Positions 44,379-55,750 are shown, counted from the first letter of the stretch. The stretch: 64,000 bases of DNA from Pseudomonas sp. ADAK13 (GCF_012935715.1 NZ_CP052860.1:6758001-6822000), one strand, 5' to 3'. Made by a program: numbers and translations. The notes: generated by a model from the sequence alone, not told the origin.

Positions 44379-45587
44379 TCAAGGCGACAAAGAAATGACA
44401 TCGCTCGAATCGCGTTCAACCTGCCCCACTTGATACTCCCTCGGCGTACACCCGAACTCGCGCTTGAACACCGTGTGCAGGTACTGCGCCGATTTGAAGC
44501 CGCAGTCGTAGGCGATATCCGCGATGCCCGCCCCGGTATTTTCCAGGCTGGCCACCGCCGCCGCGAGTTTGAAGCGCAGGATTTCGTCGTGGACGCTGCG
44601 GTTCAGTTCGCTGCGAAAATGCGCTTCCAGGGATGAGCGCGACACCCCGACGTAGTTGGCGACCTGGGCGGTCTTGATGCCCTGGCAGGCGTACTGGCGA
44701 ATGAAGTGCAACGCCTGCATCACGTAGGGATGGCCGAGGGGTTGGTGCAGGCTTGAGGTCTGCACGTTGACGGCTTCCGGCGGCACCAGGATCTGGCTGC
44801 CTGCCGAGGGCATGCCGTGCAGCATCTGATGCAGCAGGCGCGCGGCGGTGCGGCCCATTTTTTCGGTGCCCTGGATCACCGAGCTCAGCGGCACGCGGGT
44901 CAGGGTGCGGGTCAGCGGGTCGTTGTCGATGCCGATCAGTGCCACTTGCTCCGGCACCGGGATGCCCGCCGTGAGGCAGGCTTGCAGCAACTGCCGGGCG
45001 CGGGCGTCGCTGACCGCGATGATGCCGATGGGCTTGGGCAGGCTGTGCAGCCAGGCGATCTGCTGCTCCACCGCCGAGTCCCACAGCGGTGCGCTGGTAC
45101 CCAACCCGCGATACACCTCCACGGGCAAACCATCGCGCTCCAGCAGGCGGCGGAAGGCTTTTTCGCGCTCCTGGGCCCAGCGGTTGATATCCGCTTCCGG
45201 CAGGCTGAAGCAGGCGAAGCGCGTCAGCCCGGCTTCGATCAGGTGTTCATAGGCCAGCCTGATCAGGGCGAAATTGTCGGTGGCCACGTACGGGATATGC
45301 CGGGGGTAAGCGCGCTCATCCTCGTAAGACCCGCCCACCGCTACCACCGGTAAATGCACCCCCGCCAACGCCGGGCCCATCGCCGGGTCATCAAAGTCGG
45401 CAATGATGCCGTCGCCATGCCAACGCTCGATGCCCTTGAGCCGGCACACAAAATCCTCCTCCAGAAACAGATCCCACGACACCCGCGTGCTGCTCAGGTA
45501 GTTGCCGATCCCGGTGATGATGCCGCGATCGTAGATCTTGTTGCCATTGAACAGCAGGGCGATCCGGTGCACAGGCGGGACAGTTTT
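44379..45587 (-). CDS. xylR: Xylose operon regulator XylR
   Basis: 402 residues. A LacI-like D-xylose-binding domain (about 5-280: [32 protein letters not shown]) is fused to a C-terminal AraC helix-turn-helix (about 300-395: [40 protein letters not shown]). AGGAG eight bases before GTG supports the GTG start ([14 protein letters not shown]). Divergent from xylA and expected to activate it with xylose. Confidence 0.93.
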   Translation of the reverse strand, partial: KTVPPVHRIALLFNGNKIYDRGIITGIGNYLSSTRVSWDLFLEEDFVCRLKGIERWHGDGIIADFDDPAMGPALAGVHLPVVAVGGSYEDERAYPRHIPYVATDNFALIRLAYEHLIEAGLTRFACFSLPEADINRWAQEREKAFRRLLERDGLPVEVYRGLGTSAPLWDSAVEQQIAWLHSLPKPIGIIAVSDARARQLLQACLTAGIPVPEQVALIGIDNDPLTRTLTRVPLSSVIQGTEKMGRTAARLLHQMLHGMPSAGSQILVPPEAVNVQTSSLHQPLGHPYVMQALHFIRQYACQGIKTAQVANYVGVSRSSLEAHFRSELNRSVHDEILRFKLAAAVASLENTGAGIADIAYDCGFKSAQYLHTVFKREFGCTPREYQVGQVERDSSDVISLSP

Positions 45588-45743
45588 CACAGGGGCGGCT
45601 CCTGGCGAGGTATCGCCCAACTATGCGCCCAAAGCCACTCAAAATCGAACCCCGCTCTGGTGATTTTCATAATCGATTGGCCGGAGGCCGTTGCTAGTAT
45701 CGAGGCAAGGTTAACGTGTACTCATAACAACAAGGATCTGGCG
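45588..45743 (+). promoter_or_regulatory. xylR-xylA divergent control region
   Basis: A TAGTAT -10-like box at 45695-45700 has no good -35, consistent with a promoter that needs an activator such as XylR. Imperfect repeats ATCGA lie at about 45646-45677 just upstream and might be XylR half-sites. GGATCTGGCG precedes the xylA ATG. Confidence 0.45.
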
Positions 45744-47060
45744 ATGCCCTACTTTCCCGCTGTCGAAAAAATCCTCTACGAAGGCCCTGATAGCACCTCT
45801 CCCCTGGCCTTCCGGCACTACGATGCGAACAAGCTGATCCTCGGCAAACCGATGCGCGAGCACCTGCGGATGGCCGCGTGTTATTGGCACACGTTCGTCT
45901 GGCCCGGCAGTGACATGTTCGGCTCCGGCACCTTCCAGCGGCCCTGGCAGCAACCGGGGGAAGCGCTGCAGGTGGCGCGCGGCAAGGCCGAGGCGGCGTT
46001 CGAGTTTTTCTCCAAGCTGGGCATCGATTACTACAGCTTCCACGACACCGACGTTGCCCCCGAAGGCGCAAGCCTGGCGGAATACCGCGACAACTTTGCA
46101 CGGATGGTCGACCAACTCGAACACCATCAGGAACAGACCGGCATCCAGCTGCTGTGGGGCACCGCCAACTGCTTCAGCAACCCGCGCTTTGCCGCCGGTG
46201 CCGCCAGTAATCCGAACCCTGAAGTGTTTGCCTATGCGGCAGCCCAGGTGTTCAGCGCGATGAACGCCACTCACCGCCTCAAGGGCTCCAGCTATGTACT
46301 GTGGGGCGGCCGCGAAGGCTACGAGACGCTGCTCAACACCGACCTCAAGCGCGAGCGCGAGCAACTCGGGCGCTTCATGCGCATGGTGGTCGAGCACAAA
46401 TACAAAATCGGCTTCACCGGCGAGCTGTTTATCGAGCCCAAGCCGCAGGAGCCGACCAAGCACCAGTACGACTACGACACCGCCACCGTGTTTGGCTTCC
46501 TGCACCAGTTCGGCCTGGAGAAAGAGATCAAGGTCAACATCGAGGCCAACCACGCCACCCTCGCTGGCCACAGCTTCCACCATGAAATCGCCACCGCCGC
46601 TTCCCTGGGCATTTTCGGCAGTATCGACGCCAACCGTGGCGACCCGCAGAACGGCTGGGACACCGACCAGTTTCCCAACAGCGTCGAGGAACTGACCCTG
46701 GTGACCTACGAGGTGCTCAAGGCCGGTGGCTTCAAAGGCGGCGGCTACAACTTCGACTCCAAGGTGCGTCGCCAAAGCCTCGACGAAGTGGACCTGTTCC
46801 ATGGCCACGTGGCCGCGATGGATGTGCTGGCGCTGTCTCTGGAGCGCGCAGCCGCCATGGTGCAGAACGATGCCCTTGAGCAGTTCAAGGCCCAGCGTTA
46901 TGCCGGCTGGGACAAATCGTTCGGGCGCGCCGTGCTCGGCGGCGACTTCAGCCTGGAGTCGCTGGCCGAGCATGCCTTCAGCCACCAACTCAACCCGCAA
47001 GCGGTCAGCGGCCGCCAGGAGATGCTCGAAGGCGTGGTGAATCGCTTTATCTACCCATGA
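45744..47060 (+). CDS. xylA: Xylose isomerase
   Basis: 438-residue type II (long) xylose isomerase converting D-xylose to D-xylulose. Metal and substrate motifs are visible: [20 protein letters not shown] near 93-112, [32 protein letters not shown] and [18 protein letters not shown] near 297-320. The long open frame upstream of this ATG was excluded. First gene of the xylose operon; no xylB kinase gene is nearby. Confidence 0.95.
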   Translation: MPYFPAVEKILYEGPDSTSPLAFRHYDANKLILGKPMREHLRMAACYWHTFVWPGSDMFGSGTFQRPWQQPGEALQVARGKAEAAFEFFSKLGIDYYSFHDTDVAPEGASLAEYRDNFARMVDQLEHHQEQTGIQLLWGTANCFSNPRFAAGAASNPNPEVFAYAAAQVFSAMNATHRLKGSSYVLWGGREGYETLLNTDLKREREQLGRFMRMVVEHKYKIGFTGELFIEPKPQEPTKHQYDYDTATVFGFLHQFGLEKEIKVNIEANHATLAGHSFHHEIATAASLGIFGSIDANRGDPQNGWDTDQFPNSVEELTLVTYEVLKAGGFKGGGYNFDSKVRRQSLDEVDLFHGHVAAMDVLALSLERAAAMVQNDALEQFKAQRYAGWDKSFGRAVLGGDFSLESLAEHAFSHQLNPQAVSGRQEMLEGVVNRFIYP

Positions 47061-47141
47061 CCGCTACGCTCTAGCGTTTCGTGTGCAACACGCTCCAGGT
47101 CCAGAAGTGCGTCTAAACAACAATAAAAGGGACTCACCATC

Positions 47142-48143
47142 ATGAAACACCTGAAAACTGTCTTATTCACCAGCGTTCTGGCACTGCTCTCCCATTCGGT
47201 CATGGCCGATCCTGCCCATCCGAAAATCGGCTTTTCCATCGACGACCTGCGCCTTGAGCGCTGGGCCCGCGACCGTGATTACTTCACCGCCGCCGCCGAG
47301 CAACTGGGGGCCAAGGTCTATGTGCAGTCGGCGGATGCCAACGAGCAGCGGCAGATCTCGCAGATCGAAAACCTGATCTCCCGGGGCGTCGATGTGATTG
47401 TGATCGTGCCGTTCAACGCCACGGTGCTGAACAACGTGGTGGCCGAGGCGAAGAAAGCCGGGGTGAAAGTGCTGTCCTATGACCGGCTGATTTTGAATGC
47501 CGATATCGACGCCTACATCTCCTTCGATAACGAAAAAGTCGGCGAGATGCAGGCCCAGGGTGTGTTGAACGCGCAGCCTAAAGGCAATTACTTCCTGCTC
47601 GGCGGCGCCCCTACCGACAACAACGCGAAGATCCTGCGCCAGGGTCAGATGAAAGTGCTGCAGCCTGCCATCGACAAGGGCGACATCAAGATCGTCGGCC
47701 AGCAATGGGTCAAGGAATGGAACCCCACCGAAGCCCTGAGCATTGTCGAAAACGCCCTGACCGCCAACAGCAACAAGATCGACGGCATCGTCGCCTCCAA
47801 CGACGCCACCGCCGGCGGCGCGATCCAGGCCCTGGCCGCACAAAAACTGGCGGGCAAGGTGCCGGTCTCCGGGCAGGACGCCGACCTCGCCGCGATCAAA
47901 CGCGTGATCGCCGGCACCCAGACCATGACCGTCTACAAGCCCCTGAAGCTGCTGGCGTCCGAGGCGGCCAAGCTCTCGGTGCAACTGGTGCGGGACGAGA
48001 AGCCGGCCTACAACTCGCAGTACGACAACGGCAGCAAACAGGTCTCGAGCATCCTGCTCAAGCCGACCGCGTTGACCAAAGACAACGTCAACGTGCTGGA
48101 AGAAGACGGGTTCTACACCAAAGCGCAAATCGCCGGGCAGTAA
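47142..48143 (+). CDS. xylF: D-xylose ABC transporter substrate-binding protein
   Basis: 333 residues with signal peptide MKHLKTVLFTSVLALLSHSV, then a periplasmic sugar-binding fold (KIGFSIDDLRLERWARDRDY, QADLAAIKRVIAGTQTMTVY). Delivers D-xylose to the XylGH membrane complex. Followed by a strong hairpin before xylG, probably to give more XylF than transporter. Confidence 0.95.
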   Translation: MKHLKTVLFTSVLALLSHSVMADPAHPKIGFSIDDLRLERWARDRDYFTAAAEQLGAKVYVQSADANEQRQISQIENLISRGVDVIVIVPFNATVLNNVVAEAKKAGVKVLSYDRLILNADIDAYISFDNEKVGEMQAQGVLNAQPKGNYFLLGGAPTDNNAKILRQGQMKVLQPAIDKGDIKIVGQQWVKEWNPTEALSIVENALTANSNKIDGIVASNDATAGGAIQALAAQKLAGKVPVSGQDADLAAIKRVIAGTQTMTVYKPLKLLASEAAKLSVQLVRDEKPAYNSQYDNGSKQVSSILLKPTALTKDNVNVLEEDGFYTKAQIAGQ

Positions 48144-48156
48144 GCGCACGGCTCAC

Positions 48157-48185
48157 TGCAGGAGCGGCTTGAGGCCGCTCCTGCA
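48157..48185. repeat. 12-bp hairpin between xylF and xylG
   Basis: Perfect stem TGCAGGAGCGGC/GCCGCTCCTGCA with a 5-base loop. It has no T-run, so it is more likely an mRNA stability or attenuation element of the REP kind than a full terminator. Confidence 0.75.
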
Positions 48186-48223
48186 TGCCACCCCGCCTTT
48201 TCGCTGTGGAATGAGTGCCCGCC

Positions 48224-49783
48224 ATGTCCGACTACTTGCTGGAAATGAACAACATCGTCAAAACCTTCGGTGGCGTCAAAGCCCTGAACGGTATCGACAT
48301 CAAGGTAAAACCCGGGGAATGCGTGGGGTTGTGCGGCGAGAATGGCGCCGGCAAATCGACCCTGATGAAAGTGCTGTCGGCGGTGTATCCCCATGGCACC
48401 TGGGACGGCGAAATCCTTTGGGATGGCCAACCGTTGCGCGCGCATTCCATCGCCGAAACCGAAGCCTGCGGCATCGTGATCATCCACCAGGAACTGACCC
48501 TGGTGCCCGACCTCTCGGTGGCCGAAAACATCTTCATGGGTCACGAGCTGACGCTGCCCGGCGGGCGCATGAACTACCCCGCCATGATGCACCGCGCCGA
48601 AGCCCTGATGCGCGAACTGAAAGTGCCGGACATGAACGTCGCCCTGCCCGTCTCGCAATACGGTGGCGGCTATCAGCAACTGGTGGAAATCGCCAAGGCG
48701 CTGAACAAGCAGGCGCGCCTGCTGATCCTGGATGAACCCTCCTCGGCCCTCACCCGCTCGGAAATCGAGGTGCTGCTGGACATCATCCGTGGCCTCAAGG
48801 CCAAAGGCGTTGCCTGCGTGTACATCTCCCACAAGCTCGATGAAGTCTCGGCCATCTGCGACACCATCGCGGTGATCCGCGACGGCAAACACATCGCGAC
48901 CACTCCCATGGCCGACATGGACGTGTCGCGCATCATCACCCAGATGGTCGGCCGTGAGATGAGCAACCTCTACCCCACCGAACCTCACACGGTGGGCGAG
49001 GTGCTGTTCGAGGCGTGCAACATCACCTGCTATGACGTCGACAACCCGGGCCGCAAGCGCGTGGACGATGTCTCGTTCAGCCTGCGCCGGGGCGAGATCC
49101 TCGGTATCGCCGGGCTGGTGGGCGCGGGCCGCACGGAGTTGGTGTCGGCGCTGTTCGGCAGTTATCCCGGGCGCTATGAAGGCGAGGTGTGGCTGGAGGG
49201 CAAACCCATCGATACCCGCACGCCGCTGAAGTCGATTCGCGCGGGGTTGTGCATGGTCCCGGAAGACCGCAAGCGCCAGGGCATCGTCCCGGATTTGGGC
49301 GTGGGGCAAAACATTACCCTGGCGGTGCTGGACAGCTTCTCGCACCTGACACGTATCGACGCCGAGGCAGAACTGGGCAGCGTCGAGCAGGAAATCAAAC
49401 GCATGCACCTGAAGACCGCCAACCCGTTCCTGCCGATCACCAGCCTCTCCGGCGGCAACCAGCAGAAAGCCGTATTGGCGAAAATGCTCCTGACCCAACC
49501 CCGGGTACTGATTCTCGACGAACCTACCCGTGGCGTGGACGTGGGCGCCAAATATGAGATCTACAAACTGATGGGCGCGCTGGCGGCCGAAGGCGTGTCG
49601 ATCATCATGGTGTCCTCGGAACTGGCCGAAGTGCTGGGCGTATCCGACCGGGTGCTGGTGATCGGCGAAGGCCAGTTGCGCGGCGACTTCATCAACCAGG
49701 GCCTGACCCAGGAACAGGTGCTCGCCGCCGCCCTCAGCCAACCGAACGGGCATGACAATAATAATGATCGGAAGTCCGCGTAA
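48224..49783 (+). CDS. xylG: D-xylose ABC transporter ATP-binding protein
   Basis: 519 residues with two ABC ATPase domains. First: Walker [10 protein letters not shown], signature [16 protein letters not shown] (degenerate, as in other XylG), Walker [12 protein letters not shown]. Second: [39 protein letters not shown]. Powers D-xylose uptake with XylH. Ends at the base before the xylH ATG. Confidence 0.95.
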   Translation: MSDYLLEMNNIVKTFGGVKALNGIDIKVKPGECVGLCGENGAGKSTLMKVLSAVYPHGTWDGEILWDGQPLRAHSIAETEACGIVIIHQELTLVPDLSVAENIFMGHELTLPGGRMNYPAMMHRAEALMRELKVPDMNVALPVSQYGGGYQQLVEIAKALNKQARLLILDEPSSALTRSEIEVLLDIIRGLKAKGVACVYISHKLDEVSAICDTIAVIRDGKHIATTPMADMDVSRIITQMVGREMSNLYPTEPHTVGEVLFEACNITCYDVDNPGRKRVDDVSFSLRRGEILGIAGLVGAGRTELVSALFGSYPGRYEGEVWLEGKPIDTRTPLKSIRAGLCMVPEDRKRQGIVPDLGVGQNITLAVLDSFSHLTRIDAEAELGSVEQEIKRMHLKTANPFLPITSLSGGNQQKAVLAKMLLTQPRVLILDEPTRGVDVGAKYEIYKLMGALAAEGVSIIMVSSELAEVLGVSDRVLVIGEGQLRGDFINQGLTQEQVLAAALSQPNGHDNNNDRKSA

Positions 49784-50920
49784 ATGAATCAGGTCAAACA
49801 GCTTTTCACCCGCTACAAAATGCTCGCCCTGCTGATCGCCGTGGTGCTGATCTGGGTGTTTTTCAGCTGGCAGACCGAAGGCGGTTTCCTGACCCCGCGC
49901 AACCTGTCGAACCTGCTGCGGCAGATGTCCATCACCGGCATCCTGGCCTGTGGCATGGTGCTGGTGATCATCAGTGGCGAGATCGACCTGTCGGTGGGCT
50001 CGATGCTCGGTTTGCTCGGCGGCGTCGCGGCGATCCTGGATGTGGTCTATCACATTCCGCTGCCGCTCAACCTGGCCATCGTCGCTCTCTGCGGCTTGCT
50101 GATCGGCCTGGGTAACGGCTACATGACCGCGTACCTGCGCATCCCCTCGTTCATCGTCGGGCTGGGCGGCATGCTCGCGTTTCGCGGGGTGCTGCTGGGC
50201 ATTACCGGCGGCACCACGATTGCACCGGTATCGCCCGAGTTGGTGTACATCGGCCAGGGCTATCTGCCGACGGTGGTGGGGGTGATTCTTGGCGTGTTGC
50301 TGTTCGGGCTGGCGGTATTCCTGACCTGGCGCCAACGCCACAACCGCGCCCTGCACGGGCTGGCGCTGCCGTCGATGCTGCGCGACAGCGTGCGCGTGGT
50401 GCTGATCGGTTTCGTACTGGCCGGCTTCGTCTACACCCTCAACAGCTACGACGGGATTCCCGTGCCGGTGCTGCTCCTGCTGGTGCTGCTGGGCGTGTTC
50501 AGCTACGTCACCAGCCAGACCGTGTTTGGCCGCCGCATCTACTCGGTGGGCAGCAACATGGAAGCCACGCGCCTGTCGGGGATCAACGTGCAGGCGGTCA
50601 AGCTGTGGATCTTCGGAATCATGGGCGTGATGTGCGCCCTCGCCGGCCTGGTCAACACTGCACGCCTGGCGGCCGGCTCACCTTCGGCGGGCAACATGGG
50701 CGAACTGGATGCTATCGCGGCGTGCTTTATCGGCGGCACGTCGATGCGCGGCGGTTCGGGCACCGTGTACGGCGCCCTGCTCGGCGCGCTGGTGATCAGC
50801 AGTCTGGATAACGGCATGTCGATGCTCGACGTGGACAGTTATTGGCAGATGATCGTCAAGGGCAGCATCCTGGTGCTGGCGGTGTGGGTGGATGTGAGCA
50901 CACGGACCGGGCGTCGTTGA
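49784..50920 (+). CDS. xylH: D-xylose ABC transporter permease
   Basis: 378 residues with about ten membrane helices; GSMLGLLGGVAAILD and RIPSFIVGLGGMLAFRGVLL are typical of sugar permeases. Starts immediately after the xylG stop, so the two are coupled. Last gene of the xylose operon. Confidence 0.95.
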   Translation: MNQVKQLFTRYKMLALLIAVVLIWVFFSWQTEGGFLTPRNLSNLLRQMSITGILACGMVLVIISGEIDLSVGSMLGLLGGVAAILDVVYHIPLPLNLAIVALCGLLIGLGNGYMTAYLRIPSFIVGLGGMLAFRGVLLGITGGTTIAPVSPELVYIGQGYLPTVVGVILGVLLFGLAVFLTWRQRHNRALHGLALPSMLRDSVRVVLIGFVLAGFVYTLNSYDGIPVPVLLLLVLLGVFSYVTSQTVFGRRIYSVGSNMEATRLSGINVQAVKLWIFGIMGVMCALAGLVNTARLAAGSPSAGNMGELDAIAACFIGGTSMRGGSGTVYGALLGALVISSLDNGMSMLDVDSYWQMIVKGSILVLAVWVDVSTRTGRR

Positions 50921-50932
50921 GTACGCGGCGCG

Positions 50933-51682
50933 TTACTGCACCGGCAGGAAATTCATCAGCAACAGGCTCTGCGCGTAGTTGAGGCCAATGCGTCGATAGC
51001 GTTCGTCGAGCATCTGGGTCAACAGGTCGAGACGCGCGACGATCTTGCCGAACTCGACCGCGAAACTGAGGTTGCTGCCCGCCTCCGAGATCTCGTTGGA
51101 GAACAGCAACAGCGAGCCATTGGCATCCTGGCGCTGGCTGAGCAGCCAGGTTGCCTTCTCGATGTTACGCGCGGCATTGCTGACGAACTGTGGGTTGATC
51201 GAGTCCGTTATATAGAACTCGGTGCGCCCGCCGTGTGCAGTCACGAGCATGCTGCCAATCGCGTAGATAAAGGCGCCCACCCGATCGCCGCGAAACTCCG
51301 GGCTCAAGGAGTAACTCAGCGCCACCAGGTCACGGCGATCCCCAAGGGCGGGCAGCGGCTGGCGAAGTTCGATGGCCTGACGGATTTGCCGGGCGGCGGT
51401 TACAGCGTCCGTGTAACCCGATTGACGCCATTGGTTGGGGTTGCGCAGGTAGAGCTTGCTCATCAGCAAATACAGGCTTTGCAGATTGTCGCGCATGCTC
51501 AGTGTTGCCATGCGATCGACGCTGGTCTGGAAGAATTCATCGGGCTTGCCGTTGCTGAACTGCTTGGCAATATCACGCCCCTGTTGCTGGCTGCAACCGT
51601 TGGCGCACAGCATCAAAACCGCCGCCAGCAACAGCGGCTGGCGCATCCATCGGGTGATAAAAACAAGTAACGTGCGATCCAT
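50933..51682 (-). CDS. Lipoprotein of unknown function
   Basis: 249 residues. An N-terminal hydrophobic helix ends in LCANGC, a lipobox; an ATG at 51646 would give a shorter signal peptide and is an alternative start. The rest is mainly helical (DNLQSLYLLMSKLYLRNPNQ, SFAVEFGKIVARLDLLTQML). Facing the xylose operon. No family recognised. Confidence 0.72.
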   Translation of the reverse strand: MDRTLLVFITRWMRQPLLLAAVLMLCANGCSQQQGRDIAKQFSNGKPDEFFQTSVDRMATLSMRDNLQSLYLLMSKLYLRNPNQWRQSGYTDAVTAARQIRQAIELRQPLPALGDRRDLVALSYSLSPEFRGDRVGAFIYAIGSMLVTAHGGRTEFYITDSINPQFVSNAARNIEKATWLLSQRQDANGSLLLFSNEISEAGSNLSFAVEFGKIVARLDLLTQMLDERYRRIGLNYAQSLLLMNFLPVQ

Positions 51683-51829
51683 CGGCACCAGGTCTGGGTC
51701 TGCTGTCCACGCGGGAATTAGTGTGGTCGGGACAAAGATAGATCGGAAGAATGGGAAAAAGTGCGGTGGGGGCGGCAGGAATGTTGACGACAGCAGAGCC
51801 CGACACTGGGGTCGGGCTTGTCTGGGACA

Positions 51830-52027
51830 TCAGTTGTCGGGGTGTTCACTCGCGACAGAATCGGCGGCGTCTACGTCCGACATGTCCTCTTCCAAAGGGG
51901 CGTCGTCGTCCGGGGGTAGAGGCGCCTCGGCGTGGTCCCGCCGAGGTTCATGACCGGTTTCATTGTCTGTACCGCGCGTTACGCCCTGCTGGGATTGATT
52001 CCCTGGGGCCTTCTCGTCAATTTCCAT
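51830..52027 (-). CDS. Small acidic, probably disordered protein
   Basis: 65 residues from MEIDEKAPGNQSQQGVTRGT, rich in Asp, Glu, Pro and Ala (PPDDDAPLEEDMSDVDAADS) and without hydrophobic core or cysteine. GGAGA eight bases before the ATG supports the start. Function unknown. Confidence 0.55.
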   Translation of the reverse strand: MEIDEKAPGNQSQQGVTRGTDNETGHEPRRDHAEAPLPPDDDAPLEEDMSDVDAADSVASEHPDN

Positions 52028-52128
52028 GCTGGCTCTCCGTTCTGCAGCACGGGGTGTCCGTGCTTGAACATGAGAAACGGTGCGGGGTTGGGAAGTGCCG
52101 GGTGGTGGACGAACGGTGGGGCTCAATT

Positions 52129-52455
52129 TCATAACGGCCCTAACGATCCCAGAGTCTCCATCAAGCGCAAGATCCGTGGTTTTTCGGCGGGCTTTTCGCC
52201 GATACAGCACACGCCCGGGTCGGTGAGAGAGCACCAGACCGACACGCGGTCGCCTACCTGCAGGCCGTCGGTGGCTTTACGAAGCGTTGCTGTTGACCAA
52301 GCGTCAACCGTCTCATTGAGAGACTTGTGAAAATGCTGACCATTGACGCTATAGCTGAAGCTCATGAATTGCCCTGTGGCCCACGATGCCTCACTCCCGA
52401 CAAAGGTGACGTAGCCCTGGACCACTTGCCCTTCAGGTATGTCCTTGGCACTCAT
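52129..52455 (-). CDS. Small protein of unknown function
   Basis: 108 residues from MSAKDIPEGQVVQGYVTFVG with AGGAGAG before the ATG. A beta-rich fold is likely (FSYSVNGQHFHKSLNETVD, VGDRVSVWCSLTDPGVCCIG) with three cysteines near the end. Divergent from the ArsR gene. No family recognised. Confidence 0.6.
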   Translation of the reverse strand: MSAKDIPEGQVVQGYVTFVGSEASWATGQFMSFSYSVNGQHFHKSLNETVDAWSTATLRKATDGLQVGDRVSVWCSLTDPGVCCIGEKPAEKPRILRLMETLGSLGPL

Positions 52456-52595
52456 GGGTTCTCTCCTGAGATACAGCGCTGCATGGACGATCCTCGCGGT
52501 GAAATCTTCAGAAAGATTAGCAAGGGTTCGAGAAAGCGCTTTTACACCCGCGGGACTGAGAGTGGACACCCATGACAACGGTAAGCAACTGCGCA

Positions 52596-52623
52596 TTGAC
52601 ATATCGGTAAATCTCGATATTCT
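52596..52623 (+). promoter_or_regulatory. arsR-type promoter with an embedded ATATCG-N8-CGATAT operator
   Basis: TTGACA at 52596-52601, 16 bases, TATTCT at 52618-52623, overlapping the inverted repeat ATATCG (52601-52606)/CGATAT (52615-52620). The predicted start site falls on or next to the ATG at 52630 and no ribosome binding site is seen, so the mRNA could be leaderless. The same inverted repeat with the same spacing occurs at 52947-52966 before the oxidoreductase gene. Confidence 0.62.
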
Positions 52624-52629
52624 CACCTC

Positions 52630-52932
52630 ATGGACTTACTCGAAATATTCAAAGCCCTCTCAAACCAGACACGCCTCGAAATCCTGAAAGGTTTGAAAGA
52701 CCCCGAAAAGAACTTCCCTCCACAAGATGAAGGTGATGTTCACACGGTGGGCGTGTGCGTCAGCAGTATTCAGGAAGGCATCGGACTGTCGCAGTCGACG
52801 GTGTCCGGTTATCTCGCAACCCTGCAACGAGTGGGTCTAGTGGAAGTCAGGCGTATCGGCCAGTGGACCTACTACAAGCGCAATGAAGCAACCATCAGCA
52901 AGCTTGCCGAGATCCTCGGGAAAGAGCTGTAA
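52630..52932 (+). CDS. ArsR-family transcriptional regulator
   Basis: 100 residues: winged helix with [20 protein letters not shown] at the N-terminus and [20 protein letters not shown] as recognition region. The single cysteine (VGVCVSS) could be redox-active but metal-binding motifs of classic ArsR are absent. Probably represses itself and the next gene through the shared ATATCG-N8-CGATAT sites. Confidence 0.9.
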   Translation: MDLLEIFKALSNQTRLEILKGLKDPEKNFPPQDEGDVHTVGVCVSSIQEGIGLSQSTVSGYLATLQRVGLVEVRRIGQWTYYKRNEATISKLAEILGKEL

Positions 52933-52946
52933 TTTTTTATCCCATA

Positions 52947-52966
52947 ATATCGAGATTTCGCGATAT
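52947..52966. promoter_or_regulatory. ArsR operator upstream of the oxidoreductase gene
   Basis: ATATCG, 8 bases, CGATAT, the same inverted repeat and spacing as in the arsR promoter, lying 27 bases before the oxidoreductase ATG. Confidence 0.62.
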
Positions 52967-52993
52967 CCCTTTTTATCGAAACGAGGAGATACA

Positions 52994-53986
<993 letters not shown>

Positions 53987-54015
53987 GCTGACGGCACTGA
54001 AGGGAGCACGGGTAA

Positions 54016-54261
54016 ATGGCATCACTGATAGAAAGGCTCGACGGCCCAAGGACCGCACAGCAGGAGCTGTTCTACGACCTCGAGGATGCAATGGCCGTGA
54101 TCGCCTGGTCGGTGAATGAGCTGGCCACTATCGCCGGGGTCGCCAACTCACCAGATGAAGCGATCGCCCTGATGAAGATGGGCGCATTGCTCGCAGCCCA
54201 GCAGAAAAAGCTCAGCGGCTATGCGGATGAGGTGAAGGCGGGAAAGATTGTACGAGCGTGA
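54016..54261 (+). CDS. Small helical protein of unknown function
   Basis: 81 residues from MASLIERLDGPRTAQQELFY with GGGAGCACGG before the ATG. All-helical, cytoplasmic, no cysteine; EEAIALMKMGALLAAQQKKL-like amphipathic helix. It follows the oxidoreductase by 29 bases and a terminator ends the operon. Family not recognised. Confidence 0.65.
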   Translation: MASLIERLDGPRTAQQELFYDLEDAMAVIAWSVNELATIAGVANSPDEAIALMKMGALLAAQQKKLSGYADEVKAGKIVRA

Positions 54262-54269
54262 ATACCTTT

Positions 54270-54294
54270 AAGCCCGCTCCCATCGCGGGCTTTT
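54270..54294 (+). terminator. Terminator
   Basis: 8-bp stem AAGCCCGC/GCGGGCTT with a 7-base loop, then TTATTT. Ends the oxidoreductase operon. Confidence 0.82.
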
Positions 54295-54409
54295 ATTTGC
54301 CCGGGATTCAGCAAAAGGGATATCAAAACATTCATCCAGTTTCATTTGTTGATGGCCTGGGCTGTCGCCTTAATGCTCCAACACGAACTCGTGCACAGGA
54401 GCAAAAATA

Positions 54410-55738
54410 ATGAAAAAACGTCAACCGCTACTTCAGCTCAATACCTTGGCAGTGGCACTGGCATTTGCCTTGCCGGCCATGAGCTATGCAAGCGACCAGT
54501 CCGACTCGAAGGGTTTTGTCGCCGACAGCAGTTTGAATATCCTCAACCGCAACCTGTTCTGGAACCAGAACGGCAACGGCAGCCATACCCGTGACTGGAG
54601 CCAGGCGCTGATGGCGACCTACAGCTCGGGCTTTACCCAAGGCACCGTCGGCATCGGCATCGATGCGTTTGCCGACCTGGCGCTGCGCATCGACGGGAAC
54701 ACCGACCGTGCCGGCGGCCCGAACATTCCATCCGACGCCAATGGCAACCCGGACCATGGCCTCGCCAAGGCCGGCGGAGACATCAAGTTGCGTATTTCCA
54801 ACACCACCCTCAAGGTCGGCGACTTGCAGCCCACCTCGCCCGTGTTCGCCACTGCCGATAACTACCTGATGCCACAGACCGCATCGGGCTTCCAGATCGA
54901 CAGTCATGAAATCACCGGCCTGAACCTGGAAGCCGGCCATTACACCTCCGGCACGGGTACCACCACCACGTCGCGCAGCGGCGACATTCTCGCCAGCTAT
55001 GCAGGTGTGAGTGCGCCGTCGGCCAGCTTCGCGGGGGGCAAGTACCAGTTCAGCAAGGAATTCACTGCGTCGCTGTACGGGGCGCACCTGGAAGACGTCT
55101 GGAATCAGTACTACGTCAACTTGAACCTGGTTCATCCACTGACCGCTGACCAATCCGTCGCGGTGGACTTCAACCTCTATCGCACACTGGACGACGGCAG
55201 CGCCAAGGCCGGGACCATCGACACCACCGCAGCCTCGCTGGCGGCGGCCTACACCCTGGGTGCACAGACCTTCACCCTGGCCGGACAGAAGGTGCATGGT
55301 GACGAGCCGTTCGACTATGTCGGTTTTGGGGAGACCAATGCCGGTGTCGGCGCGGGCCGCTATGGCAACTCGATCAACCTGGCTGACTCGGTGCAGTACT
55401 CCGACTTCAACGGCCCGGGCGAGAAGTCCTGGCAGATGCGTTACGACCTGGACATGAGCACCTTTGGCGCCCCCGGCCTGAGCTTCATGGCCCGTCATAT
55501 CCGCGGTTCCGGCATCGACGGAACGCATACGCCCGGCAATTCGGCCTACACCGGGTTCTATGGTGCCAACGACCAGGAACACGAAACCGACGCCGAAGTG
55601 AAATACGTCGTACAGAGTGGTCCGGCCAAGAAACTGTCCTTCCGCCTGCGCGAAGCCTGGCACGATGGCGATGCGTCCACCGGGGGGCATTTGGTGCAGA
55701 CGCGGCTGATTACCGAGTATCCGTTGAATATCTTCTAA
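54410..55738 (+). CDS. OprD-family outer-membrane porin
   Basis: 442 residues. Signal peptide (1-26, ending SYASDQ), then the OprD pattern of short beta strands: FVADSSLNILNRNLFWNQNG, SRSGDILASYAGVSAP, LSFMARHIRGSGIDGTHTPG. Terminal residues NIF close the barrel. OprD porins take up small anionic or aromatic molecules or amino acids; substrate unknown. RBS GGAG before the ATG. Confidence 0.93.
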   Translation: MKKRQPLLQLNTLAVALAFALPAMSYASDQSDSKGFVADSSLNILNRNLFWNQNGNGSHTRDWSQALMATYSSGFTQGTVGIGIDAFADLALRIDGNTDRAGGPNIPSDANGNPDHGLAKAGGDIKLRISNTTLKVGDLQPTSPVFATADNYLMPQTASGFQIDSHEITGLNLEAGHYTSGTGTTTTSRSGDILASYAGVSAPSASFAGGKYQFSKEFTASLYGAHLEDVWNQYYVNLNLVHPLTADQSVAVDFNLYRTLDDGSAKAGTIDTTAASLAAAYTLGAQTFTLAGQKVHGDEPFDYVGFGETNAGVGAGRYGNSINLADSVQYSDFNGPGEKSWQMRYDLDMSTFGAPGLSFMARHIRGSGIDGTHTPGNSAYTGFYGANDQEHETDAEVKYVVQSGPAKKLSFRLREAWHDGDASTGGHLVQTRLITEYPLNIF

Positions 55739-55750
55739 ACAGACGGGCTT

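Noticed and set aside
48113..50356. A 747-residue minus-strand open frame across xylG and xylH
   Set aside because: His/Gln-rich shadow translation with no start signal or domain.
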